DNA of 64,000 bases, taken from positions 21,303,046 to 21,367,045 of the forward strand of contig OW240921.1 of NCBI GenBank assembly GCA_933207985.1, given 5' to 3'. This stretch comes from Pelobates cultripes (lineage: Eukaryota; Chordata; Amphibia; Anura; Pelobatidae). Position numbers and translations under genes: made by a program. Under the pieces are notes generated by a model that saw only the letters and a program-made list of their open reading frames with translations, had not been told where the DNA came from and ran no database searches. How positions within the stretch are numbered: position 1 is the first letter of the stretch; each line of letters starts with the position of its first letter. Positions 34,601 to 46,600 of the stretch are shown here, piece by piece.

Positions 34601-37600
34601 TTTGGATTGAATGTGGGTGGTGTGTTCACCTTATTTCATAAGTGCTGAAACATGCTTAAACTGTTTCCAATCTGTCTTGTTTAAATTACATTTTCTATCC
34701 AGGTGCAGCAACGTTAGCATTCTTCGATGATGAAGTAGAATTGGAATACGGTGAAAGTCTTGATGGTGAGTCCTTTTTTAGACTTGTATGTGGTGACTTG
34801 AGACTAGCTCAGTGGTTCCCATCGTTCTTTGGACCAATGCACAATTTGATGAGAGAATAATTATTTTATTTTTACTTTCATCAGAAGATTATAAATGTCT
34901 CACTAGAAAGAAATGCATTCTAGCCGTGTAGAATTATTACAGATGGAAAGCAAAAAAAAAATACACACACATTTTAAGGGTCCCATTCAACCTATAACAA
35001 CCCTGAAGTCGAGGAGTTCATGGTGCACTTTGGGGCTTGAGGCATAGCACGGCACACTGTTTGCAAACCTACTGCACTAGACAACAAGATAATTTTTTTT
35101 AATGAATTATGTATTGCCAAGTTGTATTTGAGCCAGAGTGTACAGGGAAGTATATCTGTTGCACCTGTTGTGGGATACTGACCTTGTCAGTGATGGTTGG
35201 CGGTTTGCATGCACAGCCCCACCATGCAATCTAGGATGCCATAATGTGAGGGCAGGCAGTTTGCAGGGAGCGATCTTCAGGTAAGTATATGTTTTAGTCG
35301 ATTTTGGAGAGCACAGTCTTCATGTCATTAACACTTAAAAGGATACGATAGGCATCAGCACAACTTAATTAAAAAGTTTTGGTGTATAGATCAAGACCCT
35401 AAAGTCTCACTGCTTAAAGGACCACTATAGGCACCCAGACCACTTCAGCTTAATGAAGTGGTCTGGGTGCCAGGTCCATCTAGGTTTAACCCTGCCTGCT
35501 GTAAACATAGCAGTTTCAGAGAAACTGCTATGTTTACAAATGGATTAATCCAGCCTCTGGTGGCTGTCTCATTGACAGCCACTAGAGGCGCTTCTGCGCT
35601 TCTCACTGATTTTCACAGTGAGAAGATGCCAGTGTCCATAGGAAAGCATTGAGAATGCTTTCCTATGAGACTGGCTGAATGGGCGCGCGGCTCTTGCCGC
35701 GTATGAGCATTCAGCCGATGACGGCAGAAGAAGGAGGAGATTCCCCAGTGCCGAGGGAGCCTGGTGCTGGAGAAAGGTGAGAATTTAACCGCTTCCTCAC
35801 CCTAGAGCCCAGCGGGAGGGGGACCCAGAGGGTGACGGGGACCCAATGACCCTATAGAGCCAGGAAAAGGAGTATGTTTTCCTGGCACTATAGTGGTCCT
35901 TTAATTTTATGGCATGTAGGAGTTAAATCGCTTTTGTTTCTGTTTATGTAGCCCAAGCCACACCTCCTCTGTAACTCACACTGCCTGCATGAAAAAAATG
36001 GTTTAAAGTTCAGTCAGACGTTAACTTGCTTTAGAAGTTTTTATTTCCTCCTCTGTAAATTGAACTTTAATCCAGTCCTGAAGTATCCCTATAAAGTTTG
36101 AATGTTTTAGTTCCTTTTTTTTTAATTATTATTATTTATTATTCACTGGTCTTGTCCAGCCCACTGGCATGGCGGTAAAGTCTACCAATATGAAATCAAA
36201 GGTTGTCAAACTCCAGTCACTGTTGACTTTATGAATTGATTTTGTTTTTCAGAAAATGCTGAGTTATATATTTCTGGACCAGAATATCCAGTACTGGAAG
36301 GAGTTTCTGTGACTTTGGAATGCTTTTCTTCCAATTACACAGACCTGTCGAATTTTACCTTCCAGAAATACCTCCAGGTAAGTCAGCATATTTGCTATTA
36401 TATGGAATTATACACATTTTCACATTTTTATTGTTTGTACAACCCTGTATAGTGAAATTTCTTTTAACCCCTTAAGGAAACATGACATGTGTGACATGTC
36501 ATGATTCCCTTTTATTCCAGAAGTTTGGTCCTTAAGGGGTTAAACTGTATTTACTGGCAATTTCTCAGAGACTCTAGGTAACTGGAGGTGGCGTTCTACG
36601 TGATTAGTCATCATACGATGGCAAGTTTACTTTTACTTGTTAAACCGGTTTGACATCCTAGCAAACACTACTTTACGGAGATAAAATGACCTCTGACTTT
36701 TTCATAATTAACAGTTTTGTTTATTTTCTGTTTGCAGCAAAATAAGCATTTCAAGGGATACAGAAAGAAGAAAAAGGGGGAACGGGGATAACATTGCAAT
36801 TTGTATACATATCCGACTTGCCTGCAATTTTTACATCTTAAACTTTCGACCATGTTTTCAGTAACTTCATAGGTCTAGACTTAGGCGCCTCGGCATGATA
36901 GTTCTATATATCCCCCGAAGTAGGGTTGTAGGTATGGTATTTATGGATAGTAGGACAATGAAACCTATTTACATGGGTTATTTACATCCTATAATTCCTA
37001 AGTCTGTGTGTCCAGGTTTCTACTAGTGTATGCTCTGTGGAGGTTTGTCCCCTGGGTCATTTACGGCTTTCCTTGACTCTCTGATTGGGTCTCGTCTTGG
37101 TCATCTGTTTGCTCCACATCAATCCCACTCTCTCTTGGTTTTGGTGTGTTTCGCTGCCATTAAGGGGGGGTCAAGGTTGCTATTCTGATCATTTGCGTGG
37201 GGATTGTCTATGTATTTGTGATCTCTGACTTTTAAACCCAACATACCTAGAAAAACCAGACCGACTGAACACCTTAAATACACTAACTGCAGCTTTACAA
37301 AAAAAGAACATCCCCTTAGAGTACTTCAAGCTACACAGGTGACAGAGTCACTTTAAACATGGTAAAAATGGAGCACACGCTAATTCACTAAAATATGGAT
37401 TGTCTGAAATTCTAAGTGAAATTCAAGTTTTAAAAATATAAAGTTTTAAGCATTATAACCAAAGGTGTACCTAGGTTACATGGCACTCAGACCGAAATGT
37501 ATTTTGACACTCTTTTGCATGCACATACTCCCAAATATATATTCATGGAATTCATATTCACATACCCACATAAGGACACATACACACATTGATATATTGA

Positions 37601-40600
37601 CACAGACATCAAGCATTCATATTGACACAGACATCAAGCATTCATATTGACACAGACATCAATACGTAAACACAAATTCATTTTCATTTTGGGGAGGGGG
37701 CGAGGGGTTCGCCCAAGAGAGATCCGAGCAGCTCCCTCTCTTCTCTCTCTGCAGCCACTAGAGGAAAGCAGAAAAAAAGCAGGCACCTGCTGTGCAGCGC
37801 CCCCACCAGTATTGCACTTCACTCTGCTCGCTCCTCTGCCGCCTGTTACCTGGGGCAGACCATCCTTCCAGACTACTCTATTGATCATAACCACTATAGC
37901 CTATTGTAATGGTTAGGGTGCCAGGTATCATCTAAATTTGATATGTAAAACTGTTTAGCATAGTTGGTTAATTTATGGATTTCCTTCCTACCACACGCGA
38001 AGTCCACACAATGTAGGGCAGCACTCTTCATTTGCTGCCCATCTGGGTGTTGAAGTGAAAACCTGACAAAAAAGATTTCTCTCGTTTTCAAGTATGTCCT
38101 TGGTCCACAAAGCATTGCATTGATACAATAGGGTACAATAAATACAAAATTTAACACAGAGCTGGTAGGAAATATATGATCAAGCATGACAGGTGCATTC
38201 TGTTTTGAGGTATGTAGAGAGGGATCTCTTAACCCCTTAAGGACCGAGGACGGTTCAGGACCGTCATCGGCATTTTTGCGTTGCCGACCGATGACGGTCC
38301 TGAACCGTCCTAACGGTCAGAGCTACTTACCTGATCGCCGTCGTTCCCCCGGCGGCGATCAGTGTGGCTCCGGTTGTGGGGAGACTGTCTGCAGCCCAGG
38401 CAGTCTCCCCACGGCAGATTAGGACCCCTGTGGGCATGTGATCGCTTAACACAGCGATCACATGGTCACAATAGGTGTCCATGTGTCTGCCTGCAGGGGA
38501 ACTGTCTGTGCTGACAGGCAGTCTCCCTGCTAGTGTAAAATCAAAAAAATAAATAAAGTTAATGTTAATAAAAAATAAATAAATAATTATATATGTGTAT
38601 ATATGATATATAGACATATATTATATTTATATAATATATGTCTATATATCATATATATATAATGTCATACTAAGTGTATTTTTATATTAATATGTACTTA
38701 TATTAATATAAAATACACTTATAATTAAATTACACACGTATATATATAATATATATAATAACTATATATATTGTATATATATATTATTATAAAATATAAA
38801 TAATAAGTAATTTAAATTAAATAATTTTTTTTTAAATAATAATAAAAAATTTTAAAAAATTATATAGCTATATGAAATTTTATTCTAACTGTATTTTAAA
38901 ATTAATATATATATATTTATATCAAAATACACTTAGAATGAATTTGTATATATATCTATGTATATAAAAATAAATAAAAATAATAAGAAATATACATACG
39001 TCCATATACAAAATTACATAAATAATTATATAAATATACACGTAGACTTCAAATATATAAATATGCATATATATTTAAATTCTACGTGCGTATTTATGTA
39101 ATATTTTTACATAATTCAGTAATTTTATTGATTGCAATTTGAGGGACCTGCCTGCCAACCCAGGCCGAAATTCCAGAGAATTTAATTTGCTAGCACTGTA
39201 TTTTACCCTGTAACGTTCTACGACACCCTAAAACCTGTACATGGGGGGTACTGTTTTACTCGGGAGACTTCGCTGAACACAAATATTAGTGATTCAAAAC
39301 AGTAAAACATATCACAGCGATGATATTGTCAGTGAAAGTGACTTTTTTTGCATTTTTCACACACAAACAGCACTTTTACTGATGATATAATTGTTGTGAT
39401 ACGTTTTCCAGTTTTTAAACACTACTATTTGTGTTCAGCGATGTCTCCCGAGTAAAACAGTACCCCCCATGTACAGGTTTTATAGCATTTTTGAAAGTTA
39501 CAAGGTCAAATATATGGGTCAAATATTTTTACATTGAAAATGGCCAGGTTGGTTACGTTGCCTTTGAGAGCGTATGGTAGCCCAGGAATGAGAATTACCC
39601 CCATGATGGCATACCATTTGCAAAAGAAGACAACCCAAGGTATTGCAAATGGGGTATGTCCAGTCTTTTTTAGTAACCACTTGGTCACAAACACTGGCCA
39701 AAATTAGCGCTCAATTTAGTTTTTTTACTTTTTTCACACACAAACAAATATGAATGCTTACTTTGGCCAGTGTTTTCGACTAAGTGGCTACTAAAAAAGA
39801 CTGGACATACCCCATATTGAATACCCTGGGTTGTCTACTTTAAAAAAAATATGTACATGTGGGGTGTTATTCAGAGATTTATGACAGATAATAGTGTTAC
39901 AATGTCACTATTGATAAATTTTAAAATGTATGTTTTGAAACCGCAATATCCTACTTGTACCTATAGCCCTATAACATGCAAAAAAAAGCAAAAAAGCACG
40001 TAAACACTAGGTATTTTTAAACTCAGGACAAAATTTTGAATCTATTTAGCAGTTTTTTCATTCGCTTTTGTAGATGAGTAAAAGATTTTTCAAGTAAAAG
40101 TCAAAAAACATGTATTTTTTTCAATTTTTCATCAGATTTTTTTATTTTTTTTAAATTAAAATACATGAGATTATATAAATAATGGTATGTAAAGAAAGCC
40201 CCTTTTGTCCTGAAAAAAACAATATATAATTTGTATGGGAACAGTAAATGAGAAAGCGGAAAATTACAGCCAAACACAAACACCACAAAAGTGTAAAAAT
40301 ATGCCTGGTCGCAAATGTACAACATCGCAAAAACAGTCCAGTCCTTAAGGGGTTAAAGGATTTTAGGCCTTGGGAAGATTTGAAAGTCGTTCCATAATTG
40401 CGGTGCTCTGTCTCTGTAGGAGAAGGAGGATTGGGCTACTTTCTTTTTGTATTGAGGTAGACTAAATAAAGTGCTGGTATTGGATCAGAGGTTAACAGCT
40501 GGGGAGAGCATTCTGATCAGGTAGGGTGGGAGCTTCACAGAAAAGCTCTTAAACACAAGGCTGGAAAGGTGAAGGGTGCATCTGGATTCCAGCGACAGCC

Positions 40601-43600
40601 AGTTTAGTTCTTTTAGCATGTCACAATGCTACATTGTAGCACAAAGTGCCAGAACGAGTTTTTCAATGTATTGAGTTTATTAAGGTGGGTTTGCGATTCA
40701 GGTGTATATGCTACATCGCCATAATCAATGATTGGCATCAGCATTTGCTGTACAATCTTTTCCTTTACTGTAGGGCTTAGGCAGGATTTGTTTCTGTACA
40801 GGCCACTGAGTTTTGGATAAAGTTTAGATGCAAGCTTTTCTATGTGCAGGCCAAAAGATAGATTGGGGTCTAACAACATGCCCAAGTATTTGAAAGAGTG
40901 GACTGCGGTCAGTGTGCTATTTGATTTTGTTTTGATGGATAGGTGGGAATTGTGTAATTTGTGTAATTTAGGTACTGTTCCAAAGATCATTGTGACAGTT
41001 TTGTCAGTGTTTAGGAAGAGTTTGTTTTTTCGCGATCCACTCTTCTACCTCTGTGAACTGGTCTTGGAGCACAGCCTCAAGCTGCGGTAGATCGGTTTTG
41101 CTTGCATAGATTACTGTGCCGTCTGTGTACATGTCTACATTTGAGGATTTGACATTAGGCAGATCATTTATAAATAATGTGAATAGTAGGGGGCCGAGAA
41201 TGGAACATTGGGGAACACCAAGGGAGGGAGTCGCTGTCAGAAATGGACACATATTGTGAGCGATCTGATACATATGATCGAAACCAGGTAAGCGGACGAT
41301 CACCAATACCTGAGATTTTTAGTGTGTGCAGTAGAATGTCCACTGTGTCAAAGGCCTTTGCAAAATCAAGGAAAATAGCTCCAGTTAGGTTTCCTTGTTC
41401 CACGCCAGTTTAGATGTATTGCAAACTTTTAGAGGGCAGTGGAGTGATTCAGGCGAAAGCTTGATGGGTCAGATAGTTAGATTGTTGGTAATACTCACAT
41501 AGTTGCGTATGGACACATTTTTCTAAGATTTTTGACAATCGGCAAACAAGCCAAGTCGTTTATTTATTCCCTTACTATTTTCGCAAGAAAAAAAGAAGAC
41601 AAAAAACGGTTTTAGTAGAAATGTTTGATTTAAACTAAACAAAGAGATAGTACAAACTTTTACTTGTAAAATGAAAAGCAAATACAATTATGTTTGTGTA
41701 ATTCCGTCTTGCTCTGAAGCACTGACAGCTTTCTGCTCTGATTCAGCCTGCGAACACTTTCATTGGTATTTATGTATTATAATCTTTGATGGATGCTTTT
41801 ATTAGATTCTTATAGGAAAAATGCATTTCTCCTCTGTTCTCCTTATATAAATTAGAAGCTTTAACGCATTAAGCTGACGGGCATTGACTCAATCCTTCTC
41901 ATTTCCAGTGGATTATGGCTAGACCTTAGCACATAGAGAGTTAAACTGTGAATTTTAGAGATTAAGCGACTCTGCTTAAATTAATTTAAACGGTAATGTC
42001 AAAGATAAGGCTACAATCCGTCAGATCCACCATTTTTTCTAAACACATTGTAGCTGGAAGTACAGGGTACACAGGAGAGAAAATATATAATTTAGAAATG
42101 TAGTGACTTTGGAATCTGTCCTTTTTTGATTGGTTGATTTCCTTTGTCATATCCTACTTGTGTACTGCAGGGCATTAACCCCTTAAGGACCAAACTTTTG
42201 GAATAAAAGGGAATCATGACATGTCACACATGTCATGTGTCCTTAAGGGGTTAAAGGGACACTATAGTCACCAAAATAATTTTAGTTTAATTAAGCAGTT
42301 TTTGTGTATAGATCTTGTCTCTGAAGTTTCATAGTTGTTTGGGTGACTATAGTGTCCTTTAAATTTTTATGAGTCACTTTTCATGCAATACCCAACAACA
42401 TTAATAAATTATGTGTTTCAGACCTACAAAAATAAATCTTTATCTGACACAAAATAATTATTTAGTTTGTGGCAAATATGTTTTGTATAGTGAAACATTA
42501 TTCCATGATTGGTTTGTCTGTTTTGTTTCTTTGCCCTAATGCCATTTCATCTCTCGTTCGATACCGGTCTCTGATAATTAGCAGACTGAAACCAAAGCAG
42601 TATCTGCCTGCGGACGAGTCCCCCTTTTTTAATTACTGGAAAATCTTTGAAATTAATTAGACAGTGTAACTGGGTAAAGATTTCACTGGAGGTTCAAGGT
42701 AAACAAAAACATGTGAGATAAACCGTATTTTAGTTTTACCTCACTCTCTCAAACACGTGTTAATATTTCTGCTCAGACAAAGTGTCTTTGTTTTACAACA
42801 GTGTGCTGGGTAGAGACCGTTTCCTTTGAAGCAATTTCCTGTTGTAACTCACAACATCCTGCTCAGAGCGTGTTTATGTATTTTTCTTAAATGGGCCTCA
42901 CCACTACATAAACTGTGCGCTTGTCAGCTTTGAAATTGTCACCGTATATCAGCAAAATACAGTAGTTTGAAAAAGTGTCTTCCACTTGTGCAGTGCTTCC
43001 AACACAGTCCTTAAAGTGGCTCTGTCATGGACTGAACCTTTTTTTTTTATAGTCTTCCCCCTTACCCTATATGTTCTAAATTATTCATTTTTCATCCATT
43101 TTCTGCCTTCTATTTTGAGTTTGGTGCTGGATTTTCTCCCTATCTGCCGCTATGTTCAGGAGCCTGGCAGTGAAGGATTGCCTCTTCCTTGCTTTGACGC
43201 TTTTTCCACCATGAGCCTTTGTTCCTGTTCATACATGACTCTTGGTGAAAGACAATGCAGCATTGTGAGTAACATTACAGCCGTGAAACTGCTATGTTTA
43301 TAAAAAAAAGGGTTAATTCTAGAGGGACCTGGCACCCAGACCACTTCATTAAGCTGAAGTGGTCTGGGTGCCTAGAGTGGTCCTTTAAGCTCCGCACTTC
43401 GTCGTATTTTGTCAAGTGGAGAAAAAATACTTACGACTCTGCTTTGACTTATGTATATTAAGAAAAATAGATAAGAAAAGATCAGTTTTGGAGATGGAAA
43501 GAGAAGAGGAATCGATTGAGGAAAGTTAAGTTTAGGGTGACAGCACCACTTTATGACATATCAGTCCACGTTTTGCCAGTACCCCCGATGAAACATAAGT

Positions 43601-46600
43601 AAGAAATGCCAAGTTGTACACTGTGGGTGTGAGGGCATGTACTTACGAGCCGTAAATTAAAAAAATATATACTGCATGTTTTATAAAAGTCCTGAAATAT
43701 ATTGTTTAATCTTATTTTTATTATCTGTCTTTTAACCATTACAAAGAAATATAGTAAATATAACTATTTAATATCTATCTCTTGTGCTTTATTCACACAT
43801 ACCTCGGAATGTACGTTTCGTTACACCATTTTATATTCATTTAGTTTACATCTTTGTTGCCAATGACTTATTTTCACATCTTTCAGAGTGTAGGAAGGTC
43901 ATTTGTAGATGTTCTGCCTGGGGCACCTGATGAGCTGAGTTTTAATTACATCACTGAATTCTTATTCCCTCAAGAAGATCATTTGACATATATTGGTCTT
44001 GGGATCTAGTTTAAAGTGACACTTTAAGTCATAACATCTCCTTATACAATAAAGGAATGCAATTAAAATAAAACAAATGTATTTGCTCTTTTTAAGTACA
44101 TTCTCAACTCCTCTCCTGTGCCATCAGTGAGATCTGTGGGTGTTACTTAATGTACCACCAGCCCCATTACGGCCTATGTCCTGCCATTCTCTGATATTCT
44201 CAGCCCTCCTCGGAAACTCTATCATAAGCGAGACATACCACCGTCATGGACAATGTCACAGCAAACGCCAAGTAGTTGTTGTAGCAGAGAGTTGGAGAAC
44301 CAATTGGACAAAGGTTCTCTGTCAATTAGTTATCAATGCGCTGGTCTTTGGTATGCAAACCAGTAAGTGTCATTCTCTGAGCTCTGCTTTCAACCCCTGT
44401 AGTGTTGGTGTGACATGTTTGGTAAATGTAAGTGTACTGGCACCATAGCTACTCGTGCTCCTGTAAAGCAAAAAAAAAAATATTGAAGTTATGGATCTGG
44501 GAGTGATCTTGCAATTGTCAATTCGTGACATACAGTAGCCTGTCTGTCATCCTGTCTTTCTAGGGATTTTTTTATGTGGTGTCCCAAGAAGTCTCTATGA
44601 TGTGCACATTATATTCCAGGGCATTTGTGCATGGACAGCCCTGGTTGACTCGCAGGACATCCTGGTGTCCAAGGTACACATGTAAACTGGGATGATGCCC
44701 CCTTTTTGTGGCCACAAGCATTGCCAACCCACCCAAACTCTATATGTCCTGTAGTAGACAGATATACAATTACCAGCTTCCTCTCCAGTCCAGTCATCCA
44801 GTCATTTTTTAAGATACACAGCTCTTTACAATGACCAACCTGTTGACACAGGTACGTTGCTTTGTAAAAGGCACTGAAAGAGTTTTGATTATGTATGAAA
44901 TTATGGAGGAGACCTAGTTATGCAGGAGAAAATGGTGTGCATCTTTAAAATGATGTACCATTGTCCCCAAGTTAGTATTTTATTTATTTATTCTTGCTAA
45001 AAAGACAACTGTAATAAGATTTTTCACTTTTTTGCTTTTAAAACTTTTATTATATTTAATTAAACAATGATATATTTTTCTAATAATGTATATTGTTTTG
45101 TTTTTATAGAAAATGTCACTTTTTTATTTGTCTGAGCAGTCATGTTGGGTCAGACTCTACTGTTTTTTTAAACTCTGTGCTACATGACATTATTCCAGAC
45201 TGTGTCAAAATGTTTAAATAAATAAATAAAAACATTATTGCCACAATACTTCATCTTTAAAAGCAAGCGTAAAAGTTAAACATCTTACTGGGAAAAAATA
45301 AAATAAAGTAAAATAAAAAAAAAAAAATATATATATATATAACAGTGTTTAGTATTTCACTTCCTGCTTTGAATTACATTCTGTAATCTATCCCGATATC
45401 TGCCAGCATACTATGTTGTTAATCATGGTACAATGTTTGCCCGGTTTTAATGCTTACTTAATAATTGCAATTATATTCAATGAATGGAACTGGGTGAGGC
45501 GAACTTGTTTGGACAAACCAGATATAAGATCATGTCCCAACAGGCTAATCATTTATAATCATGAAAGTCAGACAGAATTGAAAATATCCCAATCTCACCC
45601 ATGTCCCAGATGTGCTACAGCTCATATACAGAGTTGTTCTGTACAGTTTTTTTTTTTACGTTACGCAGAGAAATCTAGTACAATGTAAGCACTTGTTATA
45701 AAAAAAAGTTATTGGAACATTGTCAGTGATCACTTCCTGGTCTCTGCAGTGTTCTCTGTACGACTTATAAATTTAGCTTGAAGGTTTGTTGCAAGTGCAG
45801 CATCTTCAAATGTAAGTTTCTTTCTTTCTTTATTCTTTTATTGTTTGGCTTGGTTTGCTTTGCATATGTTTTGCAATGCATATTTTTGAAAATGAAAAAA
45901 GAATGGGTCAATTCTAGCCTGTAGTGCTTTGTTAAAAAAAAAAAAAAAAAGTCATAGTTAAAATAGGCATTTAATGATTGACCCAGCAGGTGGTTTTTAA
46001 AGTGATAAATACGTGCCTCCGGCGTAGTCTCCAATTAGATATCTGCCCTAGGGGGGCATGTCATCACTGGTTTAAAAGCTGATCAGCATTGGAGACGTTG
46101 GAAAGAGAACTAATTTGAAAAAAAAAACAGGCACAGCTTCTCTAAAAATAAAGTGGTCTGTGCAGTAAACCAGGTTATATTTAGCTTTATAGCTCTTTTA
46201 AAGCTACATTGGTTTTAGTATATCTCATCATGAGAGTGCGTTGCGCAGTACTAAATTCGCTGCATGAGAATACATTTCCGCTTTAATCTGCTATATCCCA
46301 GGGGTCATTTTCCACTGCAACAAATATATCAACAACTAGGAGAACAATCAGGTACATTATTGAGGTGTAAAAACCTTTTTCTATAACGACTTTCATGGTG
46401 CGATGTTAAGGCCAGCCTGGAGTGATGGAGAATTTTACAAATTTGGCTTATTTTGGACTAAATTTAGAATTCACTCAGAATTTCTATCGATTCAAGTCCC
46501 CAGAATACTAACTGTTGTGTTTGTAAAGTCTCTCATGTGCAGTATTACCAAGTGATGCTTGTCCTCGCGAAAACTCTGTCTTCAAGAAAAGGCACAGAAC

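Larger units (their letters stand above)
38065..41410 (-). mobile_element. Jockey-superfamily LINE (CR1/L2/Rex1-like), split by a TTAA element
   Basis: The 3' part (CTCGTTTTCAAGTATGTCC, GATCAAGCATGACAGG, TAGAGAGGGATCTCTT) runs to 38230 and resumes at 40357 with AAGGATTTTAGGCCTTGGG. The uninterrupted copy at 54660-55440 is colinear across this point. The 5' end is truncated at about 41410. Confidence 0.85.

Noticed and set aside
38570..39120. AT-rich tract with ATATAT palindromes as a possible origin or scaffold-attachment region
   Set aside because: It is internal to the 2.1-kb TTAA element and composition alone does not support such a role.
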